Of a stretch of 64,000 nt of DNA, positions 8,088 through 17,964 are shown piece by piece. The stretch comes from Gilliamella sp. App6-5 (GTDB taxonomy: Bacteria > Pseudomonadota > Gammaproteobacteria > Enterobacterales > Orbaceae). The stretch covers positions 1-64,000 of the forward strand of contig NZ_LZGT01000050.1 of the NCBI RefSeq assembly GCF_001690525.1, given 5' to 3'. The translations under genes were made by a program, and so were the position numbers. Under the pieces are notes generated by a model. The model had not been told where the DNA came from. It was given only the letters and a program-made list of their open reading frames with translations, and did no database searches. Within the stretch, counting starts at the first letter, position 1. The number at the start of each line of letters is the position of its first letter.

Positions 8088-9851
8088 ATGGATGATTTAA
8101 TTTTACGTTATTATGAATCAGAAATGCGTTACTTGCGAGATGCAGGAAAAGAATTTTCGAAAATTCACCCTGATAGAGCAAGTCAACTGAATTTAGATCG
8201 CGTTGGTGATCGTGATCCTTATGTGGAGCGATTATTTGAAGGCTTTGCTTTTTTAACTGGGCGGCTACGCCAAAAAATTGATGATGATTTACCTGAACTT
8301 ACTGAAAGTTTAGTAAGCCTACTTTGGCCACACTATTTGCGGTTAATTCCGTCATTGTCTATTATTGAATTAACGCCAAATTATATGACATTATCTTGCC
8401 CAGAAGTGATTCCCAAAGGATTACAAGTACAGACAGAACCACTTGGTCAGGCAGGTACGCAGTGCCCATATCGTACGACACAAGCAGTAAAACTACAACC
8501 AATACAAATCAGTCAAGCAAAAATAGGTATCAATTATGATGGTCGAAGCATGATTACGCTTCGTCTCCGTTTTGGTGAGTTAGCTGATCTTAAACTACTT
8601 GACTTGTCCCAACTACGATTATATTTAAATGCAGATGGACCGATTGCATCAGCGTTATATTATGCGTTAACACAGCAGGTAGCTTCAATATACTTGCGTT
8701 ATGCAACCCAACCTGAAAAACGCATAAATTTGCAAGGTAAAATAACCCCAGTCGGTTTTGGTGACGATGAGCGTTTGTGGTTAAAACCTGATAATGCTTT
8801 TGCTGGGTATCAACTATTATTAGAGTATTTTGCATTTCGTGAAAAATTTATGTTTGTTGATTTACATGGATTAGAGCAACATGCTATTCCGGAACAATGT
8901 GATTACATTGATATCGAACTATTGCTTAATCAAACTTGGCCAAGTGATATGCCTTTTGACCATAGCAATATTCGTTTGCATTGTGTACCAGCCATTAATT
9001 TATTCGATATGGAAGCTGATCCTATTGTTGTTAACCAATTAGAAAGTGAATATTTGCTTCGTCCATTATTGCGTCAAAGTGGACATGTTGAGGTTCATTC
9101 TGTTGAGCATGTCGAGTCTATCACTCGTAATGGACGTTACCACTATGTCCCTTTTACGAGCTTTAAACATCGAGGTGGTATGTTACGGCATGATGCTCCA
9201 GAAAGGTATTATCATACTCGAGTTCGTAAAGGTGCATCGGGTTTACACGATACTTGGTTGATTTTGGGCGGTAAGGTTTGGGATAAAGACGATGAGCTTG
9301 AGCCAGAAACTTTATCATTACGCATTACTGGCACTAATGGCATGTTACCGCGTAAAGCATTACGTAATGCTCGAATTCATGAGCTGTGTCATTCGCAAAA
9401 TTTTATTGCAAAAGTGCGAAATTTATGTTCTCCAACGTTACCTTGTTATCCTCCAACAGAAGATCGCTTTTATTGGCGAGTGCTATCGCATTTAGCACCT
9501 AATTATCTGTCATTAATGAATGCAGAAGTATTGCGTGGAACACTTGCTTTATATGATTGGACAGATAACGAATTAAATCGCCGGCGTTTAGAGGGAATAG
9601 TAGACGTTTCTCATCGAATGATTAAACGTGTTGAAAAAGGGATGTTGCAACGCGGTATAGAAATTGAGGTGACAATTAATAGTTACCAATTTACAGGTGA
9701 TGGTGATGTGATGCTTTTTGGTGAATTGTTACACCAATTTTTTGCATTATATGCCGATGTTAACTTATTTACGCAATTAGCGATTATAGTTTTACCAACA
9801 GGAAATAAAATTGTATGGCATCACAGCAAAGCATCGAAAGCAGTCCTTTAA
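8088..9851 (+). CDS. tssF: T6SS baseplate protein TssF (ImpG/VasA family)
   Basis: A 587-residue protein, a normal length for TssF. The N-terminus YYESEMRYLRDAGKEF followed by DRDPYVERLFEGFAFL and SLLWPHYLRLIPSL is diagnostic. TssF forms the wedge of the T6SS baseplate with TssG, TssE and TssK, comparable to phage T4 gp6/gp7. The ribosome site AAAGAGATAAACA precedes ATG 8088. Its 3' end overlaps tssG by 37 bp, so translation of the two is probably coupled and their stoichiometry linked. Confidence 0.95.
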   Translation: MDDLILRYYESEMRYLRDAGKEFSKIHPDRASQLNLDRVGDRDPYVERLFEGFAFLTGRLRQKIDDDLPELTESLVSLLWPHYLRLIPSLSIIELTPNYMTLSCPEVIPKGLQVQTEPLGQAGTQCPYRTTQAVKLQPIQISQAKIGINYDGRSMITLRLRFGELADLKLLDLSQLRLYLNADGPIASALYYALTQQVASIYLRYATQPEKRINLQGKITPVGFGDDERLWLKPDNAFAGYQLLLEYFAFREKFMFVDLHGLEQHAIPEQCDYIDIELLLNQTWPSDMPFDHSNIRLHCVPAINLFDMEADPIVVNQLESEYLLRPLLRQSGHVEVHSVEHVESITRNGRYHYVPFTSFKHRGGMLRHDAPERYYHTRVRKGASGLHDTWLILGGKVWDKDDELEPETLSLRITGTNGMLPRKALRNARIHELCHSQNFIAKVRNLCSPTLPCYPPTEDRFYWRVLSHLAPNYLSLMNAEVLRGTLALYDWTDNELNRRRLEGIVDVSHRMIKRVEKGMLQRGIEIEVTINSYQFTGDGDVMLFGELLHQFFALYADVNLFTQLAIIVLPTGNKIVWHHSKASKAVL

Positions 9852-10861
9852 TGCAGGCTCTTGAAAAGAACCTGCCAAAAATGAATTTTTATCGTTTTTG
9901 TCAATTAATTGAACAAATTTATGCAGATGGTCCTGTATTGGGTAAACACGAAACCCCAACAGCGGATCCTTTGCGTTTTGCTCCATCTATCGATATGTCT
10001 TTTCCTGCCAGTGAATTGAAATATATAGAGAGGGCACCTTATATTAATCGGCCAACAACAGTTAGAACTCGATTTTTAGGGTTGTATGGTGTTGATGCTG
10101 TATTACCTCTTGGCTTACTTGATAATATTATTCGTCGTGAAGAAAACTATCAAGCCATGACCGACTTTTTAGATATATTTAACCATCGAATAATAACCCA
10201 ATTTTATCGGATTTGGTTGAAATATCATTATCCAGCAAGCTTTTTAGATGGTGGAAAAGATCCAATATCATTATGTTTACTTGGATTAACGGGATTTGGT
10301 ATTGAAGGGACAAGTAAACAAATTGGTACGCCACTATCTCGTTTTTTAGCATTATTAGGTTTAATTACACAAAAAACACGTACAGCCGAAGGTATAGTTG
10401 GGTTAGTGCGAGTGTTAGTCAATGATGCAAAAGTTGTTGTAAGTGAGTTTCATCCAGTTTGGCAATCAATTGATAATCCCGCACAGTTGGGGGGGAAACG
10501 ACATGAACGAGCTGCTTTAGATGGTGGTGCTATATTAGGATCTCGCTTTAGAGAATGTAATCAAACCATCCATATTGCAATTACTCCACAATACGAAAGC
10601 CAGATTGCAGACTTACTACCTGGTGGGCAATTATATCATGACTTATTGGCTCTATTACGCGCTTACTTGGGATATCAAGTGGATGCCAAAATGACGCTCT
10701 ATATTCAGCGCCAATTTTTACCTCGTAGTCAATTGGTATCTAAAAATAGTCGATTAGGACAAACCGCATCGTTTACTAAAAAAACAGTAGATGGTGAACC
10801 TATTCAAGATGAAGTCGCTGTAAATTTAGGCTGCTATTGCGGCATTAGTTATGCAGCATAA
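9815..10861 (+). CDS. tssG: T6SS baseplate protein TssG (ImpH/VasB family)
   Basis: A 348-residue protein. The N-terminal region NFYRFCQLIEQIYADG, then PLRFAPSIDMSFPASEL and the middle RTRFLGLYGVDAVLPLG are TssG hallmarks. TssG pairs with two TssF copies in each baseplate wedge. The start lies inside the end of tssF (37-bp overlap) and the stop precedes the tssJ start by 19 bp. No frameshift or truncation is seen. Confidence 0.95.
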   Translation: MASQQSIESSPLMQALEKNLPKMNFYRFCQLIEQIYADGPVLGKHETPTADPLRFAPSIDMSFPASELKYIERAPYINRPTTVRTRFLGLYGVDAVLPLGLLDNIIRREENYQAMTDFLDIFNHRIITQFYRIWLKYHYPASFLDGGKDPISLCLLGLTGFGIEGTSKQIGTPLSRFLALLGLITQKTRTAEGIVGLVRVLVNDAKVVVSEFHPVWQSIDNPAQLGGKRHERAALDGGAILGSRFRECNQTIHIAITPQYESQIADLLPGGQLYHDLLALLRAYLGYQVDAKMTLYIQRQFLPRSQLVSKNSRLGQTASFTKKTVDGEPIQDEVAVNLGCYCGISYAA

Positions 10862-10880
10862 TATAAAGAAAGGAATAAAT

Positions 10881-11396
10881 ATGAAAATAATTAATATATT
10901 CATTACTATCTTATTAACTATGTGTCTAACAGGATGTGGTATTGCGCAAAGTGTCTCAGAAAAAGCAACTGATTTGAGCAACTCTGTTTTTAAATGGGAT
11001 GTAAGAACTTTACATTTAGATATTACAGCAAGAGCTGAGTTAAATATAGATGATGAAGGGCGATCCTCACCAGTTGTGATTCGAATTTATCAATTAAAAG
11101 AAGCTGACGTTTTTAATTCTGTTGCTTATCAAGAGTTAGTTGATCAAGATAGTGATGAACTAAAAGATTCATTGATTGAAAGTAAAGAAATAGTATTAAA
11201 GCCAGATACCGCGATTTCTATTGATGTTGCATTTGATAAAAAGGCTAAAGTGGTAGGTATTGCTGCGCTTTATAAAGAACCAGACTTAAAAGATAATAGC
11301 TGGCGACTAGTGTTAAAACGCGGAGACTTAAACATTACTCAACCACGTCAAATAATCGCAAGTCAATACACAATAAAATTGGTGGAAGAAAAATAA
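10881..11396 (+). CDS. tssJ: T6SS outer-membrane lipoprotein TssJ (VasD/Lip family)
   Basis: I take ATG 10881 as the start because AAAGAAAGGAATAAAT gives a strong ribosome site just before it; an in-frame ATG 30 bases upstream (10851) overlaps tssG and would put a polar extension ahead of the signal sequence. The 171-residue product has a lipoprotein signal ending in LTGC, with Cys19 as the lipidation site. The mature part (DVRTLHLDITARAELN, VVIRIYQLKEADVF, TAISIDVAFDKKAKVVGIAA) is a transthyretin-like beta-sandwich typical of TssJ, which anchors TssM to the outer membrane. Its stop abuts the tssE start with no gap. Confidence 0.93.
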   Translation: MKIINIFITILLTMCLTGCGIAQSVSEKATDLSNSVFKWDVRTLHLDITARAELNIDDEGRSSPVVIRIYQLKEADVFNSVAYQELVDQDSDELKDSLIESKEIVLKPDTAISIDVAFDKKAKVVGIAALYKEPDLKDNSWRLVLKRGDLNITQPRQIIASQYTIKLVEEK

Positions 11397-11831
11397 ATGG
11401 GTGCGTCATTATACGACCAGCTTTATGGTTATTTTGAATCAGGCATAGCCGTTGAAGATGTAAGTGAAAATGAACAGACAATTATCAGCGTAATGGATAA
11501 TATTGAACGTATTTTAAATAGCCGAGCAGGTGCTGTAAAACACATGCCAGATTATGGATTACCCGATATGTCAACGATCTTTCAAGCTTTACCGTCATCG
11601 GCTTATGTTTTAATGAGAGCAATTGAGAAAACACTGCTTCTTTATGAACCAAGGCTTGCATCAATTAAGGTTAATATTGCAGAAGAAAGCAGTGATTCAA
11701 TGGTGCTTGGTTATGAACTTATTTGTCATTTTAAAGAAGGTGGACTAGTTAAGTATGGAACTTATTTTATGCCTGATGGCAAAGCGTGTTTGAAATATAC
11801 ACGAAAAGAACGCAATTATAGATACAGCTAA
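11397..11831 (+). CDS. tssE: T6SS baseplate protein TssE (gp25-like)
   Basis: A 144-residue gp25-like protein with the family signature DNIERILNSRAGAVKHMPDYGLPDM near residues 36-60 (here described in two parts: the NSR helix and the HMPDYGLPD turn). It seeds sheath polymerisation at the baseplate, as T4 gp25 does. The ATG immediately follows the tssJ stop, implying coupled translation. It is the last recognisable gene of this T6SS block; tssB, tssC, hcp, clpV, tssK and tssL are not in the window. Confidence 0.93.
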   Translation: MGASLYDQLYGYFESGIAVEDVSENEQTIISVMDNIERILNSRAGAVKHMPDYGLPDMSTIFQALPSSAYVLMRAIEKTLLLYEPRLASIKVNIAEESSDSMVLGYELICHFKEGGLVKYGTYFMPDGKACLKYTRKERNYRYS

Positions 11832-12287
11832 GAAACAGTAGTTCATACTTAAGCTGATATAGGCTAATTATGCATCGGTATTTATTTTGGCAAAATGGGG
11901 GAAAGATGAATAAAATAAGTCTTTCAGTTACTTTTACTTAAACTAAAAGCATATAGTGACGGAATCGCGTTTCACCCGTAAAGGCAATTGCACAAAATCT
12001 AGGATGGGAAAATGACGATAATAAAATTTAGCTTGGTGATTTAAAATTCATCTATCATATTTTTTAAAATCATTTTCTATCATACAAAGTATAATCTGTG
12101 TAAGAAAATATCGGGTTATTTACATTTTATGATTAAATTAACCCGCTAAAAACACATAGGGCTTTTTACCAGACATTGCTTAAGCTTTTGTTCTCTCTCT
12201 TTTACATCTCTAACTATTTGCTGGTTATGCCACATCGCCATAAAAGTCCCGTTAGCAAGCGGGTATCGTGAATTCCTGATTAATTAT
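11832..12287 (+). other. Gene-poor region after tssE with decayed open frames
   Basis: No intact gene. On the minus strand a frame ending at TAG 12146-12148 is open for about 45 codons and contains a possible ATG at 12241 (31 residues: MAMWHNQQIVRDVKE and a basic Cys-containing tail). On the plus strand around 11960-12030 a short frame reads VSPVKAIAQNLGWENDD before a stop. Both look like fragments of lost genes rather than functional ones. No terminator for tssE is clear. Confidence 0.3.
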
Positions 12288-12955
12288 GATGCTGATCGCA
12301 GGTTTTAACGAATGGTTACCGCGAAGCTTCGACTCATCACGAAACGGTATAGAATCCTGAATATTTTTTACAAAAAATACAGCCTAAAATTAACTGCCTT
12401 GTCTTTATTCAAGTCCCTATCGCTTTCGGCTTTTCCCCGTTGTTTGAGCTAGGCGGTTTGTGAATTTTTGATTGATACGATGCTGATCGCAGGTTTTAAC
12501 GAATAGTGACTGCGAAGCTTCGACTCATCACGAAACGGTATAGAATCCTGAATATTTTTTACAAAAAATACAGTCTAAAAGTAAACAACCCGCCTTTATT
12601 CAAGTCCTTATCGTTTTCGGCTTTCCCCGTTGTTTGAGCTAGACGGTTTTGTGAATTTCTGATTGATACGATGCTGATCGCAGGTTTTAACGAATGGTTA
12701 CCGCGAAGCTTCGACTCATCACGAAACGGTATAGAATCCTGAATATTTTTTACAAAAAATACAGCCTAAAATTAACTGCATTGTCTTTATTCAAGTCCCT
12801 ATCGCTGTCGGCTTTTCCCCGTTGTTTGAGCTAGGCGGTTTGTGAATTTTTGATTGATCGATGCTGATCGCAGGTTTTAACGAATGGTTACCGCGAAGCT
12901 TCGACTCATCACGAAACGGTATAGAATCCTGAATATTTTTTACAAAAATATAACC
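12288..12955 (+). repeat. Four direct copies of a ~191-bp repeat (last copy truncated)
   Basis: The unit starts GATGCTGATCGCAGG at 12288, 12479, 12670 and 12860, so the spacing is 191, 191 and 190 bp. Copies differ by a few substitutions. The fourth diverges after about 90 bp. Each unit contains the perfect 10-bp palindrome CGAAGCTTCG, then CACGAAACGGTATAGAATCC and a T6/A6 region, and later a TTTCCCCGTTGTTTGAGCTA stretch. No coding frame is kept throughout. There is no separation into constant repeats and unique spacers. A 39-bp part recurs inverted at 63101-63139. Confidence 0.9.
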
Positions 12956-12982
12956 TATAAAGTGAACAGTGATGTAAATACC

Positions 12983-13108
12983 TCATAGTGAGCATACAAC
13001 TGACGTAGAAAATGACGCCGCTTGTTTTAGTGTTTTATATTCAATGGATGTCTTATTATTTAATGCCTTATGCGGTCTTTCGGTGTTATAAATAGAATGT
13101 TCTATTTT
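12983..13108 (-). pseudogene. C-terminal fragment of an IS3-type transposase (integrase core)
   Basis: The minus strand encodes IEHSIYNTERPHKALNNKTS followed by IEYKTLKQAA and a stop at 12983-12985. The YNTERPHKALNNKT motif is the conserved C-terminal box of IS3-family OrfB proteins, just after the catalytic Glu helix. Only about 40 residues remain and the upstream part is lost, so it is a dead remnant. It lies directly beside the 191-bp repeat array and before suhB. Confidence 0.75.
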
Positions 13109-13307
13109 GTGCTGTTTTTTGACCACAAACATCCCAAGTTTCCATGGCTTTTACTAACAGCCCAGCCAAAACTATTTTACCTATCAATTCCAACACACTC
13201 TGGCAATAAAGTCGCAAAACCTTTATACTATGCGGTAATTTTTAGTATCTCTGAATCAGTCTTACTAAATCAATCCGTTCTTTAACATCATCAATTGGAA
13301 GAAAATT

Positions 13308-14111
13308 ATGCATCCGATGCTGAATATTGCTATTCGCGCTGCTCGTAAAGCAGGCAATGTGGCCATTAAGGCTTATGAAAATCCTAGTTCAATCGAAATC
13401 GAAGCCAAAGGCGCTAATGATTTTGCCACTAATGCTGATCGTGCGGCTGAAGCTTTGATTATTGAAACAATCAAAAAAGCCTATCCCGACCATACTATTA
13501 TTGCCGAAGAAAGTGGGCTTGCTAAAGGTAATGATGCCGATACACAGTGGATAATTGATCCAATTGATGGTACGACTAACTTTATCAAAAATATCCCTCA
13601 TTTTGCTGTATCAATTGCTGCGCGAGTTAAAGGGAAAACCGAAATTGCCGTGGTTTATAATCCAATGAGTAATGAGCTGTTTACAGCTGCTCGTGGTAAA
13701 GGCGCTCAACTTAATGGTTACCGCATTCGTGTAAGTAATGCCAAAGATTTAGACGGTAGCGTACTGGCAACAGCTTTCCCGTTTAAAGCTAAACAATACA
13801 GCGACAGCTATTTTGCTGTTTTGCAAAAGTTGTTTGTTAAGTGTGGCGATTTTCGTCGCGCAGGTTCGGCCGCTTTAGATTTGGCTTATGTTGCCGCAGG
13901 TCGTTTAGATGGCTTTTTTGAAATTGGCTTAAAACCATGGGATATCGCTGCTGGTGAGCTGATTTTGCGTGAGGCTGGCGGCGTTATTACCGATTTTGCT
14001 GGTGGTAATAATTATATGGTTTCGGGCAATGTTGTGGCTGGTAATCCTAGAATTGTAAAAGATTTATTAGTTTCTACCCAAAACGATTGGCCAGAAAAAT
14101 TACGTAACTAA
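13308..14111 (+). CDS. suhB: Inositol-1-monophosphatase SuhB
   Basis: A 267-residue protein with every signature of the Mg-dependent inositol monophosphatase family: EES around residues 67-69, DPIDGTTNF at 84-92 (metal and phosphate binding) and WDIAAGELILREAGG from residue 211. In E. coli SuhB also joins the NusA/B/E/G antitermination complex at rRNA operons, so the gene is normally kept. The length equals E. coli SuhB. The ribosome site GGAAGAAAATT precedes ATG 13308. It is a single transcription unit ended by the hairpin at 14127-14149. Confidence 0.96.
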   Translation: MHPMLNIAIRAARKAGNVAIKAYENPSSIEIEAKGANDFATNADRAAEALIIETIKKAYPDHTIIAEESGLAKGNDADTQWIIDPIDGTTNFIKNIPHFAVSIAARVKGKTEIAVVYNPMSNELFTAARGKGAQLNGYRIRVSNAKDLDGSVLATAFPFKAKQYSDSYFAVLQKLFVKCGDFRRAGSAALDLAYVAAGRLDGFFEIGLKPWDIAAGELILREAGGVITDFAGGNNYMVSGNVVAGNPRIVKDLLVSTQNDWPEKLRN

Positions 14112-14126
14112 TTTCCTTTCTTTTTT

Positions 14127-14149
14127 CACAGGGTTTTATAAGCCCTGTG
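14127..14149 (+). terminator. Hairpin after suhB
   Basis: CACAGGG - 9-nt loop - CCCTGTG, a perfect 7-bp stem starting 16 bp after the suhB stop. The downstream tract is mixed (ATCACCGCTTTATTTTT), and a T6 run precedes the stem, so it may work in both orientations. Confidence 0.65.
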
Positions 14150-14232
14150 ATCACCGCTTTATTTTTGTGCATAACCTCTAATATTCAGTATATACTAACT
14201 TTAAACTCCATAAACCATATAGGGTATATATC

Positions 14233-16422
14233 ATGAACACGGTCCAATATCATTTTATTGTTGAAGATATGAGCTGCGCATCTTGTGTTGGGCGCGTTGA
14301 AAAAGCACTTAAAAAAGTCGATGGTGTGATTGATGTTAGCGTTAATCTCGCCACCGAAAAAGCAACGGTTGATGCTGATGCATATGTAAAGCTCGAAACA
14401 TTGATGTCTGCGGTTGATAAAGCGGGTTATCATGCGGTTAAAATTACTGAGACAGCAGGTGATCAAAAAAAATTGAAAAAACAATTAGCTAACTGGACTA
14501 TTGTTACTGCTGTAATACTGGCTATGCCTTTTGTGTTGCCTATGTTATTAGCGCCGTTTGGGATAAATTGGATGATACCTGCTTGGTTGCAATGGGGGAT
14601 TGCATCGGTTGTACAATTTGGCTTGGGGGCTAAATTTTATCGAAGTGGCTTTAGTGCTGTTAAAGCAGGGGCTGGCAATATGGATTTATTGGTTGCTATC
14701 GGCACAAGTGCTGCGTATGGATTATCGGTTTATCAGGTGATGACTGGCAATGGTGAACATCTTTATTTTGAATCGTCAGTTATTATTATTACCTTAATCT
14801 TGATCGGTAAATGGCTAGAATCAAGAGCTAAACATCAAACCACCCAAGCAATTGCAGCGCTTAGTGCGCTACGGCCAGATGTTGCGTTAGTCAAGCAAGG
14901 TGATCAAGAAGTGAGTTTACCCATTAGCCAAGTTAATGTGGGGGATATTGTTATTGTTAAGCCCGGCGAGCGTATTGCTGTTGATGGTATTGTGATTGAA
15001 GGTACATCAAGTAGCGATGAATCGATGTTAACCGGTGAGAGCTTGCCTGTAAATAAATCCGTTAACGATGTGGTGACTGGTGGTACGATTAATGGTGAAG
15101 GCTTACTACTTGTTAAAACCACAGCTATTCAGGCCGATTCTACTTTATCTAAAATCATTGAAATGGTTGAATCGGCTCAGGCCAAGAAAGCGCCGATTCA
15201 ACGAATCGTTGATCGCATTAGTGCGATTTTTGTGCCGGTGATTTTATTGATTGCACTAGTTACGCTATTGGCTTGGGGAATGATATTGCATGATTGGCAG
15301 CAAGCATTACTTTATGCGGTTGCGGTGTTAGTAATTGCTTGCCCATGTGCGTTAGGCTTGGCAACACCAACCGCGATTATGGTGGGGACTGGGGTGGCTG
15401 CTCGCCATGGTATTTTAATTAAAGATGCCGAAGCGTTAGAAACGCTGCACAATGTTAATACGGTCGCATTTGATAAAACCGGCACTCTCACCATCGGTAA
15501 GCCTGAATTAGTCGAAATGGATATTATAGGCAGTGAGACGCCCGATCAAATTTTATCGCTCGCCGCATCATTACAAGCTGGTAGTGAGCATCCACTTGCC
15601 AAAGCCATTTTAAGTAAGGCTAAAGAGTATGGTTATGCTCAAAATATTACCTCGGTAGCAGGATCGGGGGTGATGGCAACTGTTGATAATACGGAGTATT
15701 ATTTAGGTAGCTTGCGATGGATGAAATCATTAAATGCCTATTTTGTTGGTATGGATGATAAGATTAATGAGTTAGCCAGTAAAGGTTACACCATTTCATT
15801 TTTAGCTAAGCAGCAATTAGAAGGTAATGTGGTGATATTAGCGCTATTTGGTTTTGCTGATGTAATCAAGCAAGAAGCAAAAAATGCCATTGAAGCATTG
15901 CATCAGTTAAATGTAAAAAACGTTATGTTAACCGGAGATAACCAGAAAGCGGCGAATTACGTTGGGCAGCAGTTAGGCTTGGATAAAGTCATTGCTGAAG
16001 TGTTACCGCAAGATAAAGCCAATTATGTTTATCAATTACAAAAAGAAAGTCATGTTGATAGCCATAATCGAGTGGCAATGGTGGGGGATGGGATTAATGA
16101 TGCGCCAGCATTGGCTGCTGCGGATATTGGTATAGCCATGGGCACGGGCACCGATGTGGCTATGCATGCAGCAAGTATTACTCTTATGCGTGGTAATCTG
16201 TTTTTAATTGCTGATGCAATTGATATTTCGCGCCGAACTTATCATAAAATTAAACAAAATCTATTTTGGGCATTTTTCTATAATTTGATTGGTATTCCGC
16301 TAGCGGCATTCGGTTTTTTAAATCCAATGATAGCCGGTGCTGCCATGGCGTTAAGTAGCGTGAGTGTGGTTACTAATGCGTTGTTACTTAAACGTTGGAA
16401 AGCAAGATCGGAAAATAGATAG
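14233..16422 (+). CDS. copA: Copper(I)-exporting P1B-type ATPase CopA
   Basis: A 729-residue heavy-metal P-type ATPase. One N-terminal HMA domain carries MSCASCVG (Cys15, Cys18), fewer than the two in E. coli CopA. The transport Cys-Pro-Cys is at 370-372 ([11 protein letters not shown]), the TGES actuator loop at 267-270, the phosphorylated Asp in DKTGT at 414-418, SEHP at 451-454 and GDGINDAP at 618-625. About eight membrane segments are evident. CPC with a Cys-type HMA points to Cu(I)/Ag(I) rather than Zn/Cd. I see no clear CueR-type dyad in the 120 bp upstream. It is monocistronic, with its own terminator. Confidence 0.95.
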   Translation: MNTVQYHFIVEDMSCASCVGRVEKALKKVDGVIDVSVNLATEKATVDADAYVKLETLMSAVDKAGYHAVKITETAGDQKKLKKQLANWTIVTAVILAMPFVLPMLLAPFGINWMIPAWLQWGIASVVQFGLGAKFYRSGFSAVKAGAGNMDLLVAIGTSAAYGLSVYQVMTGNGEHLYFESSVIIITLILIGKWLESRAKHQTTQAIAALSALRPDVALVKQGDQEVSLPISQVNVGDIVIVKPGERIAVDGIVIEGTSSSDESMLTGESLPVNKSVNDVVTGGTINGEGLLLVKTTAIQADSTLSKIIEMVESAQAKKAPIQRIVDRISAIFVPVILLIALVTLLAWGMILHDWQQALLYAVAVLVIACPCALGLATPTAIMVGTGVAARHGILIKDAEALETLHNVNTVAFDKTGTLTIGKPELVEMDIIGSETPDQILSLAASLQAGSEHPLAKAILSKAKEYGYAQNITSVAGSGVMATVDNTEYYLGSLRWMKSLNAYFVGMDDKINELASKGYTISFLAKQQLEGNVVILALFGFADVIKQEAKNAIEALHQLNVKNVMLTGDNQKAANYVGQQLGLDKVIAEVLPQDKANYVYQLQKESHVDSHNRVAMVGDGINDAPALAAADIGIAMGTGTDVAMHAASITLMRGNLFLIADAIDISRRTYHKIKQNLFWAFFYNLIGIPLAAFGFLNPMIAGAAMALSSVSVVTNALLLKRWKARSENR

Positions 16423-16438
16423 TGTAGTTTGGTTTGGT

Positions 16439-16459
16439 AAGGAGGCTTATAGCCTCCTT
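16439..16459. terminator. Bidirectional terminator between copA and the FAD oxidase remnant
   Basis: AAGGAGGCTTATAGCCTCCTT is a near-perfect hairpin (AAGGAGGCT/AGCCTCCTT, 3-nt loop) followed by TATTCTTGG. It lies between convergent genes and can serve both. Confidence 0.75.
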
Positions 16460-16481
16460 TATTCTTGGTTAGAATTAAAAG

Positions 16482-17935
16482 TCATTGAATAGAATAATAG
16501 CCAAGATAACTATATTTTTGTTTTGGTGACTCAATAGTTTTAGGACGGTATCGATCCAACAGCATATTACTAAATTTATTTTCTGGATCTAACCGTGCTT
16601 TAAGTTTAAAAAAACGCTCGGCTTGTGGATATGCGCGCTGAAACTGTTCAGCGGTTGCATGTAATTGATAGGGTAAATAATAACTGCCAGCATTGGCTAG
16701 TACCGCATCGATTAACTCTCGAGTCCAGATCCCTACCTGCTCTTTACTATGTTCATCGGTCGTTTGCTGATAATAAATAACAAAAGCAAACAATTCCGTT
16801 TTGGCCCATGTCAGCAACGAACCGCTATCTGGATTTGCATGTCGAATAGAAATATTGATGATATTCGCCTGATGTTTTTTCACAATAGCAATTAATTGGG
16901 GATAAAAATCATCAAACCGTTCTACCGGTATAAAATATTTTTGTAGCGCATAACTTTTATTTTTTCAGCAATAGGCTGTAAACTGGCTACATCGTAACTG
17001 GCTTCATAATTACGCCACATCACGGGTTGTTTTATATAATCGCCATCATCATGAACTTTTCGTAATTCTTTGCCTAAAGTAGATGAAGAGACGATTTTTA
17101 GTTTTACCTGTTGATTATTTGAAGATTTATCGTTAGGTCTTAATCTATCCAAAATAGTCAGTGGTTCTTGTGTTTGTTTAAATGTGACTGCACGGACTTT
17201 TTTAAAATCAGGCGGATAGATTATGGCATTGTGAAATATTGCGGTTTTATCAGGACGGATATGCTGAGTGAAATACGAGTGATACTTTGTCATAGGCATA
17301 ACTTCATTAATACGTTTTACCTTAACATTATCAGTAAGTTGCAATGTGACTTCTGTGATAACGCCTAAGCCACCATAGCCGCCAATAGCACCATAAAATA
17401 TATCCTGATTTTCTTCTGGGCTGGCTATTACTACTGAACCATTGGCAAGTACGATTTTGAACTGTTCGACAGATAGGATAATGGGCCTTTCTCCAATATA
17501 GCGACCATGCACATTCACACTCATTGAACCGCCAATACTGAAATTGGCATAGCTTTGCATGATTTTTACCGATAAGTTATAGGGATCAATAAGTTCTTGT
17601 ACTTGACGCCAACTTGCGCCGGTCTCAATGGTTAAACGTTTTTGCTCAGGATTAAAATCAATCACATGGTTCAGCTTTTGCGTATCTATCTGGATTGCGC
17701 CTGTTATTGCTGTTTGTCCACCCATGCTATATTTTCCTCCAGCGATACTAATTGGACCAGTGGCATTTTTGACCAGTTCGGCGACCTGCTGGGTCGATTC
17801 TGGTTGCACAATCGCAGCGACTTGTACTGGTGTCATACCTGTAACATCATTGACAACAACTGCTTGCGTTTTTAATGGTAGTAACAGGCAAAGACAGTAG
17901 CTTAATAAATGTATTTTTTTATCATAAATTAACAT
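16482..17935 (-). pseudogene. Secreted FAD-linked oxidase (D-arabinono-lactone oxidase-like), frameshifted
   Basis: Two minus-strand frames together make one FAD_binding_4 oxidase of about 484 residues. Part one (17935 to 16922) has a signal peptide ending near LKTQA and the FAD domain (ISIAGGKYSMGGQT, TIETGASWRQVQELI, FSIGGSMSVNVHGRY, GAIGGYGGLGVITEV). Part two, in the next frame, continues YALQKYFIPVERFDDF and holds the ALO-type C-terminus ending DPENKFSNMLLDRY. Adding one A to the A-runs at 16955-16965 joins the frames perfectly. The lesion is therefore a single-base deletion, recent or a sequencing error, since the rest is intact. The substrate is unknown (sugar lactone or polyol in relatives). 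Confidence 0.8.
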
Positions 17936-17964
17936 CTACTTGATCTACAATAAAATAATTGATT

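Noticed and set aside
12288-12955. Repeat array as a CRISPR locus
   Set aside because: Units are ~191 bp and similar throughout, with no short repeat/unique spacer alternation and no cas genes in the window.
13070-13285. 71-codon plus-strand frame upstream of suhB
   Set aside because: It overlaps the antisense transposase remnant and lacks a ribosome site; product looks random.
14160-14232. CueR operator upstream of copA
   Set aside because: I looked for an ACCTTCC-GGAAGGT type dyad with a long spacer and found none.
17628-17900. Plus-strand frames opposite the FAD oxidase
   Set aside because: Antisense shadows of a clearly conserved protein with signal peptide and FAD motifs.
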